From: Rugalucina vietnamica
Lineage: Eukaryota > Mollusca > Bivalvia > Lucinida > Lucinidae
Direction of reading: 5' to 3'
Length of the DNA: 64,000 nt
Assembly: GCA_964017185.1 (NCBI GenBank)
Contig: OZ024877.1
Coordinates: forward strand, 4,628,006 to 4,692,005
Positions 19,306-32,896 of the stretch are shown here, one piece after another (within the stretch, counting starts at the first letter, position 1; every line of letters starts with the position of its first letter). Position numbers and translations under genes: made by a program. The notes beneath the pieces were generated by a model. It worked only from the letters and a program-made list of their open reading frames with translations, had not been told where the DNA came from and ran no database searches.

Positions 19306-21364
19306 TATTGTTGTACCTGGGAGAAAAAAAGAAAACATTCAAACTGGTGATTTTCATTGTGCCATTATTTTAAGATTCAATACCACATTTAGAATCTGTC
19401 AGGGTGTTAATTTTCAAACTCTTTGTTTAGGGTGAAATAAGAAGAGCCCAATGTCACATCGACGTCAATTTATTGGTTTACTAGGCACGGGTAATTTAAA
19501 AATCGAACCAAAGCCGTTGCTTTTCCGTCGAGGACACCTATATAGAAAAAAAAAACGTTAAGGAAAATTGTGAAAGAAAAGGTACATACCTTTAGCATAG
19601 ACATTTGTTGTGCCAGTAGAAAAATATGTTTGCGCTAGGTTTAAATTAACAATGCACACTGATAAAATCACAAATACGTAATACCCAAATCAATAGGACT
19701 TGGCTGGCCTTCACTTTGGGTATGTAACCTCATTTCATAGAAATTTGCGATTTTTGAAACAAGGATTTATTTACTTGAGTCTTTATCTCCGCTTTCAATA
19801 ACAAAAAGTATATTATAATGTGCATCGCCTCTAGACTGATGAAAAAATCTAGAATCTATTTAACCCTTTAATTGACCTTGAAGAGAGTTTCACATGATGA
19901 GGCTCAAAACAAACTGGCTCCGAGGTTACAAACGTTTTAAAGCTCAGCTTAGCTGAGTCTAACATGTATCCTGCTGATAAATGTTAAAATGCAAACACTT
20001 GTTGGCATTTTAACATTCACTTTCATAAGGGATTTATACCAGATTTCTCAATTGATTTTGGCATTTTCAGTATGAGTTATTTAAATTTTGTGCTCAGCGG
20101 AATAGAACATAAAAAATATAACATAGGAGCCAAGTCTTTTATCTACGGTGCACGTTTCATCCTTCAATGTTCTTACTAATTCAATAAGGTGTGTTACTGA
20201 TCGTTCCAAGTCGATACTTCTGTGGTGGTTCTTTTTGTTTTATGTCTTGGTGTTTGAAATTTTGTGCTGTTGGCGCCTTATGTGTGTTTTCATATTTTAG
20301 TTAAGGTAACTGAGTGGCCACCTATTGGGAAAATAGCTGCTCATTCGGCTTACGAAATGTTATCTTGGTATCAGTACCTGATTGTTGGTTTGGTTTTTCC
20401 CACCTCGGTTTTTGGCGTGGGAATCTTTTTCTGATTGCACCTTTTCCTGATCTTTGCCTACTTGTATCTTTTCATAAAGATTTAAGACATATATAGTAAA
20501 AATGAGAAAAAGAGATCGCGGTGGCGTAGTGATAGACTCCGAATCGAGAAGCCCTGGGTTAGATCCTCACAGACAGCAGGGCGTTGTGTCCTTGAGAAAG
20601 ACACATTATCTTTCCAGAGTACAGTAATTTTCCAAGTACCCAGTTCCCAACCGCCTTCGTTTGTAGCACTCAAGTCCCGCTGGTGCCATTATATCATAAC
20701 GTAGACTTTTCTATGTATGTTCTACAACATAATGCATTACTACACTCAGGGTAAGTACCTGTCAACGAATCCTAATATATTTCTACTAAAAACAGCCTTT
20801 TATTAATTATTCATCGTTTTTGTTTTTTTTGTTTTTTTTAGTGGGAATTTCTTTCTGATTGCGCCATTTCCTGATCATTGCTTACTTTGACCTTCATCAA
20901 AGGGAACCCTGGGTTAGGTTTTTGTAACTTACAAAGAAACTGGCAAACCTCTGTCAACATCACACACTCTCATTTGTGAAACGTGTAAAGGTGGTGTTTT
21001 TAGTTTCTGTTTATTCCTTCAGTTTATGAGATTTCAATTTCCCCTTAAAGGTGAGCTAATTGGTTCGAAACTTACCTCAAAATGAGGAGAGGGCCTAATT
21101 TCACGCTAACTGCTAACTCAGCTATATTATCAGTTGTTCTTTTATCTTCTCTCACCCATTGAAACAGTGATATAGGTTCTGCATATTGCAGACAATTCTT
21201 CAAATATCTTAAAATCTAGTCCAGTTTCAACCAGCGGTAAAATAATATTTTTAAAAATTCTTCAGTTCCCATGATAAAAATTTCTTTCTGACATTGCTCT
21301 ATCATGGTATAAATACTTTGCTTTCTGATAGGAAGGTTTCATTAAATGATTTAAAACGGTCGGT

Positions 21365-21420
<56 letters not shown>

Positions 21421-22711
21421 TTTTGTCATTTTCAGAAATGCTTAACCACCTCAAGGGAAATAGGTGCTCTTTCGTTGTGCCATACTGTAATTTACCTATT
21501 TGTTGATTGCGTTTAATTATTTTATTGAGCCCTTCGTTACTCTTTATTTTATTGTTCACTAAGATATATCTGCATTCGGCCATATAACTTGCGTGAACCT
21601 CATGCATCTCAGCAAAATTTACATTTTCTCATGACGCATTTTCTCATCTTTTACTTTGATTTTATGCATCACAGAGAAATCGTGCATTTCTTGTGAAGAT
21701 AAAATACAAACAGCAATGATATGTATAAAAAGTGTCAAGGAAAACTACAAACATTTCAACAGTATTGGATGTACGAGTACTGATTGTTCTGGTAGGATTT
21801 TGTCTTCATGTCTAACTCTGTTACTTGTAAATGTATGAATGTATGTATTTATACTTTATAACTAACGTAATTACGTTTGAAATTCTTATTACATGTCAAT
21901 GTTATAGATATAAATGTATGCAACTTTACAAAATTGGACTTGAACGAAAGTATTAGCTTATTATATTCATCTGCAAAATCTGTGAATATATCTTCACTTT
22001 TTCTGTTTATTCTGTCTTTCGCTCTATTGAACTGGTCAATGATGTTTTTAGATGATGTTAACCGGATGCATGGCTACCACGCTGGGGTAGAGCTAGCAAT
22101 TTGGTGGTGGCTTGTATTGTTATTTTCCCGCCAATTAAAATCTGTTATGATGTACAGCCTGTTATCTTGGTTTTGATTTTACATGTTTCTTTCTTATTGC
22201 GCCTTTTCCTGATCCTTACCTACTTGTACCTTTACATGTACCTGTATCAATTTTTTATGGTTCTTGTATTCTTACTTTAAATGGCATCTTTTCATAAGCA
22301 TATTTTTCCATCTGGTGTAGCTTTGATTTCTTATTTCTCGACCATGATGGGACCACATTCTGGAACTTCCAGTTTGGTCCCCATTAGTAAACTGCTTTGT
22401 CAGATTATATCCTCAGTTCTTTGTTTTTTCTGCGTATTATTGGGTTCATCAGTATTTAGTCTTGGCAAAGAATATAATGGTAATCATGGAAAACCTGGTA
22501 TAGTTTGTTTGCTTTCATTGCACCTGGTTAACCTCGATTAAGTCTGTTTGACTTGTATTCTGGTGCGTTGGCGTAAGCTTACAGCTGATTTCAAGGATGA
22601 GGCTGTTTTTCTAGATATTCTTTCCGTGTATTGTTGTCACATACACTCAAAAGATACCAATATTGTTTGGCTTTTACCTGAACCTCGTGCCAAGAAAATT
22701 GTATCTGATCT

Positions 22712-22757
<46 letters not shown>

Positions 22758-22764
22758 GAGAGAG

Positions 22765-22828
<64 letters not shown>

Positions 22829-25800
22829 CAATCACATTACCCTTTGCTTTTATGCAGTCTGGTTTAGGAGAAATGTAGATCAGACAGCGTACATACATGC
22901 ATATGTACTGTGGGTAAATGTTGTTATCATGAACTAAATGCATGTTAAATCGTTTTGATAAAATTCTATTGAACATTAATCAAATATGCTAAATGCATTT
23001 GCACATGTATGCATGAATGTTTAATGCATTTTCGACTACAGAAAGAATTCTGGAAAACTACAGATATTCTGTTCACCTCTCAGTACCTTGTTTATCATGT
23101 TTATTTGCCAAAGTGGTGTTTAACACGTACTTATTTCATTAGTTACCTCGTTATTTCTCTATTATACCCCATTACATCTATTCCTACGCTCAGGCAACAG
23201 TCAACATTGGTTCACATTAAAATGTAAAGTTTAAGTCTTTTCAAGACATCTTTGTTCTGATTTCAAATAGCGACAGAGTGTTTGTACGACGTTGTGTCCT
23301 TCCACGTCATCGGCCATATCATTTAATCGCTCCTCTACTTCACCAATCTGGTAACCATGAATGAGACGTCAACCGAATGCGCTAGTCGCTAGACTTTTTT
23401 CTGTCTCCAACTATTTTGATAGGTTCACATAAATTTACTAAAACACTGTCAAGACCTTTAAATTGTCCTCCCATTACAGTTTCCCAGTAGTATTTCTCTA
23501 TCAGTTGTCAATTTTATCTGTGACATTTTTGAATTGTCATTGCAGAATTTCAAATACCACAAGCTCTTTAGATATCATCCGACTGCGAGTAACGTCCTCA
23601 TCTTGGATCTATTGCAAAAAGGTACACGTAGGCAATGACCAGGAAATGGCGCAATCAGAAAGAAATTCCCACTCCATAAAACGAGGGGTGGGAAAAATGA
23701 CACTTAGGTACTTATACCAAGAAAACATATCGTAAGTCGAGTGAACAGCTGTTCCCCAATAGGCGGCCACTCAGTTACCCGAACTGAACTAAAATATGAA
23801 AACGTACATAAGGCTCAAACAGCAAAAAAAAAATCGACTCCAAAACACAAAACAATTAGAACCACAACAGAAGTACCGCCTTGAAACCATCAGTTATATA
23901 AATTACTCGGGTGTGGGGTGGGGCTTAAACCGGTTTTACAGGCGCCTAGAAAACTCACTTAGCTATATGCTGCATTTTGTTGCGTCTGTTCATGAGACGA
24001 CCAACTCTTGGCTGTGGCAACTTGGCTGACATGGGTTGTATGCTAAAGTAGTCCAGTTGGCAGATCATCAAGTTGTTTGGCTGAGCCCTTTGTGCCTCAG
24101 GTGCCGGCTATCTCAAACCACTATCCTTCGTTTTCCTTGTTATGAACTTTTCTTTTTTGTTTCTCGTTTTGATCCAATTTTTGGCAACATATTTCCCCTC
24201 TATCTTCTGGATGTATTGTGTTCAGATAAAACAGAGTGACCACCTTTTGAAGAATAGCTCCAGATGTGTCGATAAAATATTTATATTGCATGTCAATTGT
24301 TGTTCCAGATACTGGAATGACATTGTTTTAAAAACATAGTACTGTTTTCCTCAAAATCAGTCAATGGAATCTTTAAGGAGGGGACTTGTGGCATCATTTT
24401 CTCCGCGTTTCTGTTAAAAATACAAGTGTCAGTAAGAGTATGAAAAGAACATACAAGTGCATCAGATAAAACGGTTTTGGTGAAAAAGAAAAATATGTCA
24501 ATCATCAATAATGGCATGGTATGTGAATACCCCGTTTAAATGTTTCTTGCGAATACTCATGAGATTTGCTTTTGAGTGACGATTCTACTGCCCGTACACC
24601 ATCTTCCAGAAACTGCATTTTTCAAAATCTCACTTTTCTGAAACACCTCAAGAAAAATATGACAATGTCATCTTTTTACAACCCAAAAGTCGTAAAATGT
24701 GCCGCAAACATTCTGAAAATCGGTTCACTAATACAATAATTATGCCCAAAAATTATTTTGAATAGCTATTTTGCATGTGCAAGGGAGGTAATTCAAACAC
24801 CTTAAAATTGAAAAAAAAAGCAAATCTGTGGAAATATTTTAAGAGTTTGGCGCTCAGCTATGCATACAATACAATTTTGTTTTGGTTGGTGCATTTTAAA
24901 TAAAAAATAACACAATTTAGATTTTTGCTGGAAAATAGTTAACTTCCCTTGCTGCCATTTTTACAACCATTATGGAAAAAAGCCCTATTCAAAATTATTT
25001 TCTGGCATAAAATTTGTATTATTCAACCGATTTTCAAAATTTTTGCGGCACTTTTTAAAACTTTTGGAATGCAAAATGATGACATGGTAATATTTTTCTT
25101 GAGTTTTTCAGAAAAGTGAGATTTTGACAAACGCAGTTTCTAGAAGATGGTGAATAGACAGTAGGCACAACATGCTGTTTTGGCCTTACGTTATAACATT
25201 GAAAATATACCTTAATCAGCATCAAACACTGGAACGTCTGGTCTGCAGTTTAATATGATCGATCTTTCCCTCAACAGACCATATCAGGGGTATAATACTA
25301 TTAAAATGACGGATGTCTGTTTTCTTTAGCTTACCAAAAGTGTTGGGAAAACATTAACGGTCTGAAACCTATTTTCTTATGTATTGATTGTCCGTCCAGA
25401 ATTACAATGCTCCCTTAAAGTTAAGGAAGACCTTTATTAAGGTGGCAAACATCAGCATCCAAAACATGCATTTAAAACATACTAAAATCATAATTATGTT
25501 TCTGTTTTATTATGTAAAGGCCCACCTGTATATTTTTGTAAAATCAGTTATTGATTTTAACGGTAAAATATTGAGTCAAAATTTGTCACCTCAACTAAGG
25601 TGGGCCTTAGCTTTAAGGAAGCATTGTAATTCTGGGCCCAGGGCATTAGATTTCTTTTAGAAATTTTGTAGAGCTAAGACTGACAACGGCTGAATACAAG
25701 TAAGGAGTCCCAAGAAGTAAAATCGAATCAATGGCGACAACACAAAATAAACATTGGTACCTCAGATATTGTCACGCGATATGATAATCCCCTCATGATG

Positions 25801-26328
25801 GCTGTCGAGCAGGGGCCATAAAATCTATAAACATAGCTACTTAAAATGCTACTATAGATATTACCCCTTTATGTTAATTATGATGTCTATACTGTGATAC
25901 GCAAATTTATATGCATTCACTAAACCAAGCAAAATACATGATTCGGGTCCCAGCAGGCACATGACGTCAGAATGACGTCAGATCGACGTCGATGCGACGT
26001 GGCATCGACGTTAATATGACGTCATTATGACGTCATGTGCCCGCTGGGGTTAAATTAAAAACAGATGATTGAGTGTAAATTCAAATTTAGCTTGGCTTAA
26101 TTAATTGTCTGACATCAAGAATTTTAATTAAAGGAACAAATCACTTCATCATCTTTTCTGTTAAAAAAGTACCAATTTCTGAAGATATAATTTGCTTCGG
26201 ATTTCAAATGTTAACGAATGCAAAACGATATGGCTTGATGTTAATTGCTCAGATGATTATCAGGCAAGAAAATTAATGGTAACATTTGTTAATATCGACT
26301 ATGAACGTCTTAGTTTGCATTTCTTAGC
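18886..26328. repeat. Tandem duplication, unit 2 (7.44 kb)
   Basis: Direct repeat of 11437-18880; see unit 1. At 26328 the match ends and the sequence goes on as CAGCTAGTTTTGTAAAGCAG, which is the original continuation: the diverged paralogs near 9290 and 27570 follow the same path. Hence 26328 is the ancestral right flank and 18880 the new joint. Unit 2 contains duplicates of every repeat listed for unit 1. Confidence 0.95.
24588..25161. mobile_element. Foldback MITE, duplicate copy
   Basis: Copy of 17140-17713 carried by the tandem duplication, including its TA flanks. Confidence 0.8.
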
Positions 26329-26907
26329 AGCTAGTTTTGTAAAGCAGCAATGCTTCTCTTTGCAGAATCACAATCCGTCTTGAGCAAACACAAAATTAAT
26401 ATTTGCCACCGTCTGAGTACTCCAGGACTGTAGCATACTAAAACGAATATCCAAAAGGGTTCAAACACGGGGGGTCCAAATAGCATGTGCATGGACACGT
26501 AAACAAGACCATTAATTTGCTCCTTCAATTTCAAATGTTTATTAGATAAATACGGCAAATATTTCAAGTGCTCTCAGAAAAATTGCAGCGATTTGTTATT
26601 ATCAAGGAACAAATGTCAAGAACCTATAAGATGAGAAAGCCGTCCATATTAATCTGTCATAAAGACAAATCGCTTGAGTGATACGTTTTCTGGAATCTAC
26701 TTAATTTCAATATTCTGATACTTCGTGGCAATTCTACTTAGAGACGTTTTCTGAATGTATGTTAATGACGGACGACTGTGAGCATGCGATACGAACTGTA
26801 ATAGGAATTCCACATTCAAAATGGGTTTTATAATATGGATGATACATTTCGAGCTGGCTGTTTCATTGTCTGACGTCTGCAGAAACTCAATTAAATAAAG
26901 AACAATA
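26329..26907. repeat. Older paralog of 27540-27905 plus 30745-30820
   Basis: The order of motifs (CAAGAACCTATAAGATGAGA, ATACGTTTTCTGGAATCT, AATTCTACTTAG, GAGCATGCGA, TTTTATAATATGG) is repeated at 27540-27905 and then, beyond LINE A copy 1, at 30740-30820. It shows where that LINE inserted. No gene is seen. Confidence 0.6.
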
Positions 26908-27362
26908 ACTTCACCGGGCAGCTTATTGAATCTGTTGAGTCCTCGTGTTTGATTTATCAGGGTCGTTATCATGATTTATTCGTTTGTCCATGGTGATTCA
27001 TTGGCTAGTTAGAGATTCACCACGAGGACCGAACAACTAACTAAATGCTGTGAACACTGCAGAAGACGAGGGTTTATATTACTGATCGTTCCAAGGCGAT
27101 ACTTCTATTGTGGTTCTAATTGCTGTGTGTTTTGGAGTCGATTTTTGTGCTGTTTTAGCCTTATATACGTTTTCATATTTTTAGATCAGTTCGGGTAACT
27201 GAGTGGCCGCCTATAGGGGAATAGCTGCTCACTCGGCTTACGATATTTTTTTGGAATATGTACCTACGTGTCATTTTAGTTTTTTCCCACCCCTCGGTTT
27301 GTGGAGTGGGAATTTCTTTCTGATTGCGCCATTTCCTGGTCATTGCCTACATGTACCTTTTC
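26908..27362 (+). mobile_element. Penelope-like 3'-end fragment, long copy
   Basis: Matches 5310-5798 from GGGCAGCTTA through the conserved TAGTTAG/CTAACTA hairpin (27006-27043) to CCTACATGTACCTTTT. It ties the dispersed 3' repeats to the element that carries the reverse transcriptase at 3.7-5.2 kb. Confidence 0.75.
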
Positions 27363-27904
27363 ATTATCTTTTTTTTTTATTTGTTTTGTTTTGTTTTGTT
27401 TTAAAAGTAATGGTAAGGCAACGATCAATAGTAAATGTATCAATTTATAGAGGTATAATTTGCTTCGGAATTCCACTGGATGCAAAAAGATATGGCATAT
27501 CATCATGCAAAAAATTAATGGTTACATTTTGTTAGTATCGACTGTGAAGGTCTTGCATGTAGTTTGCATTTCATAGATGCTAGTTTTGCTACTTTATCCC
27601 AGAGCTGTAGTACTAAAAGGAATATTCAAAGGGGTCCAAACAGAATGTAATAGATACTATGGACAAGTAAACATGATTAATTTGCTCCTTCAAAATGCCT
27701 CTTAAATAAAAATACGGGAGATATTTCAAAAGCTCTCAGAAAGATTGCAGCGATTTGTTATATCAAGAACCTAGTATAAGATGAGATAGAAGTCTATATT
27801 AATCTGTCATAAAGACAAATCGTTTGAGCGATACGTTTTCTGGAATCTCCTTAATTTCAGTATTCTGATACTTCGTGACAATTCTACTTAGCGATGTTTT
27901 CTCA

Positions 27905-30735
27905 ATTATATATCTACCCTTGTAATCTGAATCTGAATAGTTTACTGGTGACACGCCAAATGACATTATTTCACCAGGGGGTTCGGATGGGGGAGAAATT
28001 AGTCCCTTGAACGCACGAGTGTAGCGAACTTGGACACACAGTCATCAGACATTTCAGCAGAGGAGATAAGTGAATCAGGGAGGTCATTCCAGTCCCTGAT
28101 AGTCTGTGGAAAGAAACTACTTTTGTACGCTTCTTTGCTAGCTGAAGGTATCTGAAAAGCCAAAGAGTGTTGATTTCTACAACGCCTATTCTTTATTCTT
28201 TGGGATAAGGTCATCTGTGGGTATTCTGGCTTTACCCTTTAGACCTTTGTATAGCAATATGAGTCTACTATCCTTCCTCCTTTTCTTCAGAGATTCCCAT
28301 TTCACTTGACCTAAAATGCCAGTCATGCTCCCAGTTTCAAAAACATAATTTCCCGTCACAAACCTTGCCGCACGATTTTGTACCTTTTCCAGTTCTTCCT
28401 GGAGGCCGTGAGTGTGACCGGCCGCACCAGTCCTTTATAAGCTGCTTCTTTCACATCTGGGGGACAAGAATACAAATTTCTCCTTAAGAATCCGAGAGTT
28501 CTGTTAGCCTTTGTACAGACATTGGAAATATGAGTATTCCATTTCAAATCATTTGTGATAGTTACACCCAGGTATTTTATGCTTTCAACGTTTTCCAGTA
28601 CAGTGCCCTCAAGGGTGTAGTTAGCCTGTATCTTACTAGACCGTTTATTTGTCAGCTGCATCATGTTGCATTTGACGGGTTGAAATCTCATTCCCCATTT
28701 CCTAGCCCAACTGCCTAAACGACCAATGTCTCTCTGAAGTTTCAATGTATCCTCTTCATTCTTGATTTCACGATAGCAAACACAATCATCAGCAAAGAGT
28801 CTTATTTCAGACTCAATGTCTGCTGAGATGTCATTTATATACAAGGAAAACAGCAAGGGGCCGAGAACGGTGCCCTGAGGGACACCCGACACAACTGGAG
28901 CCCAATTCGATTTAATACCATTAACCACTACCCTTTGTTGTCGGAAACAAAGGAAAGCATTTATCCAATTCAGTGTTGTTCCACCTATTCCATAGCTAAA
29001 CAACTTGCTTTGAAGGAGTTCATGGGGAGGAGTATCAAAAGCCTTTTCAAAATTGAGTATAAAAGTGTCGACCTGGCCTTTTTTGTCTAAGATTTTGGCC
29101 CAGTCATTTATCACTGTAGTCAACTGAGTTTCACAGCTGTGCCATTTCCTAAATGCGTGTTGCCTGTCCGACAAGAGTTCATGTTCATCAAGATGGGCCA
29201 TAATATTTGAGCATACAATATGTTCAAGAAGCTTACAAGAAATGCATGTCAAAGAAACAGGGCGGTAATTGCGGGCAAGTGACCTGTCGCCCTTCTTAAA
29301 CAGGGGGGAAATATTAGCAAGAGACCATTCTTTAGGAATTTCACCTGTATCAATTGACTGCTGGAAGAGATGGGCGAATACCGGCCCTAATTCCACAACC
29401 AGTTCCTTTAGGACTCTGGGATGAAGCTCATCAGGCCCTAAGGCTTTAGACGGGTTTAGACCTTTGAGAAGTTTGGTCACCCCTTCCTTTGTCACCACAA
29501 TATCATGCATGAATGGGGCAGATCTATCCATAAGAGGGACCTGTTTGTATTCACTTTTAGTGAAAACATCCGAGAACTGACCATTAAATTCTTCCGCCTT
29601 CTCAAATTCGGATTGTGCAATTCCACTTCCATTTCTCTTTTTCAACGGGGGAATACCTTGGGTATCTTTTTTCTGACTGTTTATGTACCTGAAAAAATCT
29701 CTAGGATTAGCCTTAACATCTCCTACCAAGTTGTTCACGTAAAGATCATGCTGCTTCCTGATATCAGCTTTGATCTCTTTCCGTAAAGATTCAAATTTAG
29801 ATCTAAATTTTGCACTACCAGTCTTTTTAGCTTTTGCATGAGTTGCATTTTTTCTGCGAATCTTCCTCCTTATTTCAGGTGTTATCCAAGGGACAGAGGA
29901 AACTGAGCGACTAGTTTTTGAGGGGATATGTTTATCTGCCGATTCCTGAATAAACGATGAAATGAGATTGAAATTTTCCTGGACCGACCGAGTATCTGAG
30001 TAACCGTTGAAGTATCTTTCCTTTGCAAATTTAAGTGTTTCTGCTCTCATAGATTCATAATCACCTTTCTGATAACGATACACTTTTCTCCTAGGTTTCT
30101 TTATTGGGGGGATAGCAATTTTCAAAGTGCCAGAAACAATGTCATGATCACTGAGCTTATCCGGGGAATGAATGTCTGCAAACTGACCAGGAAGAGAGGT
30201 CAAAATTAAGTCCAAAGTATTTCTTTCTCTGGTGGGGAAATTGACTAATTGTTCCAAACCGTGGTCATTCATGATATCTATCAAAATCTGACCCTCCGTC
30301 TGACTCAATGATGACCCAGATTTGCTGAGTCTGTCCGGCCATACAATATCTCTAAAGTTGAAATCACCTAAAACGTGAATTAAGGGGGGTTTGTTGCCTT
30401 TATTAATATTTTTGATTTTGTCAAGCTGTTCTCTAAATAAATTGTCAAACTTTTCCAGGAAATTCAATAAGTCATTTCCATTGTCCGATACTGGTAAATG
30501 GCCATCGACAGGTGGTCAATACCAGCTAGCCACAAAGTGAGTTTTCTTATTTACAAAAAGTTTGAACCAAACTGACTCTGAGTCATTGTCCAATTCTGTG
30601 AGGGGCATGTGTGGGATGTCCTTGTGCACAAGAAGCATAACACCACCACCATTTAAGGTTCTATCCTTTCTGTACACGCTGTATGGAAAAGATTCCGGAA
30701 ATAATTCAGACGTTAATATGGAATTGTATGAGAGA
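27905..30735 (-). mobile_element. LINE A copy 1 (CR1/jockey-like non-LTR retrotransposon)
   Basis: A 5'-truncated LINE on the minus strand whose borders are set by the interrupted paralog (27905 and about 30735). Its minus-strand 3' end contains TTCAGATTCAGATTACAAGG. It encodes endonuclease then reverse transcriptase, with three clear lesions: a stop inside the endonuclease, a 31-bp deletion near the 3' end of the frame, and Asn in place of the first catalytic Asp. Confidence 0.85.
27999..30735 (-). pseudogene. LINE A endonuclease-reverse transcriptase, inactivated
   Basis: Reading 5' to 3' on minus: an endonuclease start (30735-30516, with GGGVMLLVHKDI), a TGA at 30518-30516 in a place where the family has Arg (SWYRPP), then the same frame continues (GDFN, then SDHDIV). 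The reverse transcriptase follows, with KALGPDELHPRVL, NYRPVSLT, SGVPQGTVLGPLLF and FADD (residues about 558-561 of the frame opening at 30467). Motif A reads NFEKAFD instead of the DFENAFD seen in copy 2, removing a metal-binding Asp. A 31-bp deletion between 28417 and 28418, judged against copy 2, shifts the frame; the lost C-terminus is still recognisable at 27999-28214 (SFFPQTIRDWNDLPDSL). The stop is a CGA-to-TGA type change, as expected from CpG deamination. Confidence 0.85.
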
Positions 30736-30829
30736 CTATGAGCATGCGACGACAAACCTTATTTACGCACATAAATTTAACTTGTACATTGAAAAGGGGG
30801 TTTTATAATATGGGTGATGCATAAGTATT

Positions 30830-31128
30830 TTTATATTACTGACCGTTCCAAGGCGATACTTCTGTGGTGGTTCTTATTGTTTTATGTCTTGGTGTTTAAT
30901 TTTTTTGTGCTGTGCTGTAGGCGCCTTATTTATGTTATCATCATATTTTTAGTTAAGTTTAGGTAGCTGAGTGGCCATCTATTGGGAAAATAGCTGCTCA
31001 TTCGGCTTACAATATGTTTTCATGGTATAAGTACCTGATTGTTCGTTTAGTTTTTTCCCACCTCGGTTTTTGGACTGGGAATCTTTTTCTGACTTCGCCT
31101 TTTCCTGATCGTAGCCTACTTGTACCTC
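30830..31128 (+). mobile_element. Penelope-like 3'-end fragment
   Basis: From TATTACTGACCGTTCCAAGG to GCCTACTTGTACCTCC, a close match to 5510-5798. Confidence 0.65.
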
Positions 31129-31129
31129 C

Positions 31130-31880
31130 TTATCTTAGCAGAATTTGTCAACCGTTTTCCCATTCTAGACCAAAAGAAATATTAAACAATACAATATGAG
31201 CAATTTTTATAGCATCTGTACAATAGGTTGACCAATCTGTACTTTTGATGTCGCATATGTTTTATTTTCAAATATCCAGTGCTACGTTAGACCGATAAAA
31301 GCTTTTTACCTGCATAAAATACGTACACTTCTATATTCTGTCAAAAGGAATTATTTTCATATAAACACAAAGAAAAGTAATGTGTTACATTGTCGCAAAG
31401 AGTTTATGACTCAGATGAATCATAGGTATACAAAAATGCACCCGTTCTGCAAAGCTTATTGCACAGTGTTTGCATATGGATATTCATGGAATGTTGCATG
31501 GCGTCTTTTATTTGTCTCCACATGTGCAACGCATTTTGCAGTATTGTACGCGCGAAACTAGAAAAATGACAGCTCCTGGCTAAGAAATCAAGAATGCACT
31601 GTGCCATCTATTTTTAAAGGAACATCAAATGTCATACTTGCCATTGGTCTGTTTTAAAATAATTAAATTTTACAACAGGTAATGTACAAAATGGAACAGT
31701 TGTCCATCGATGGTAACTACACCAATCGTACCTTGTAACTTAAGCGGCTACTGATTATATATCATCATATTCATAGTGAATATCATGCCAGAGGTTTGCT
31801 TGTCCGAAAAGTCTTCCCACGAAGACGTTCATAATACAGGTCTATAAAAAGCTTCCGAGGGACAATGTTCCCTATCTAAC
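31130..31880. other. No gene seen
   Basis: AT-rich intergenic sequence with only short spurious frames. Confidence 0.4.
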
Positions 31881-31881
31881 C

Positions 31882-32182
31882 CACTACGAAAACATGCCCA
31901 TGCAATATACAGAGATTTTTAAATTTGTAAAAAAACAATGTAATTTTTCAGTTGAAAACTTTTAATATTTTTCTAATTTTTGCTCAAAACATAGATTGTC
32001 GGCGAGGCGGTTCTAACGAGTACCCACAATCTATTTTTGGAGCAAAAAAAATCTATTTTTGGAGCAAAAAAAAAAAAAAAAGAAAGAAAGAAAGAAAAAT
32101 AGGCATATCCCTGCATACCCCAGGCTTACTACAAAAGTGGGGTAGGAGGGGGTATACATTACACGGAAAGATTTTCCTAATG
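31882..32182. mobile_element. Palindrome MITE (CATTACG family), copy 1
   Basis: Ends CACTACGAAAACATGCCC and, reversed, CATTAGGAAAATCTTTCC. The core keeps only one arm of the family's GGCGAGGCGGTTCTAACGAG palindrome and has an expanded A-tract (32049-32098). Confidence 0.55.
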
Positions 32183-32239
32183 CATCTTCATCACTCCGGT
32201 TACTCTCGCCTGTGTGGACTTTTCCATGCAACTATTTAA

Positions 32240-32310
32240 CTTGCTTACTTCAGCAACCCTTCAACTAGACTTGCTTACTTCAGCAACCCTTCAACTAGAC
32301 TTACTTACTA
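32240..32310. repeat. 30-bp tandem repeat, 2.3 copies
   Basis: The unit CTTGCTTACTTCAGCAACCC plus TTCAACTAGA is repeated exactly at 32240-32269 and 32270-32299, with a partial third. Confidence 0.85.
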
Positions 32311-32499
32311 CAGCTTCAGTGGTGGTATGTTTGATCTTACCATTACATGGTCTTCTGAATCTGTTTGTTCTATAACCTCTACCATTTCTTCGAGTTAACT
32401 TTTTTTTTCCGATTTAACTGACTTCAACATTTAATGAATACTTTATAAGCCAATAATTAGATTTAAGGTAATAAGTCGTATCTGTAGATTTGATGATTT

Positions 32500-32733
32500 G
32501 AGCCTGTGCGTGAGAAAACCAACAATTTGTGTTCCGAGCAGGTCCGGCACAACCCGGGCTGAACAGTGACAGCATAAAGCTAGAAGCTTGAAACTTTGGA
32601 TATAAGTAGAAGAGGAATAGCACTATCCGTGTGGCGAAAACAAAGGCGCTGATCAGCTTCGCAGTTACTGCGAAGCTGATCTGCGCCTTTGTTTTCGCGT
32701 ATGCAAATCGTTGGTTTTCTCATGCGGCTGCTC
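32500..32733. mobile_element. GAGCC hairpin MITE, copy 1
   Basis: Ends GAGCC...GAGAAAACC and GGTTTTCTC...GGCTGCTC, with ATTT on both sides (32496-32499, 32734-32737). The interior palindrome around 32640-32698 pairs GGCGCTGATCAGCTTCGCAG with CTGCGAAGCTGATCTGCGCC. Confidence 0.8.
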
Positions 32734-32896
32734 ATTTGAAAGTGTAAAATTTGTCGCCGAAACACTTCTTGACATTTCCAGAATTGATTTAAGACATCAC
32801 TCCTACGATAGCACTCTTAATTAATGTCGTACCATTAACTGAACAGCATACGGGGCCGCAATTATGCTACCATGATTCTGTAGTTTTGGAATTGTA

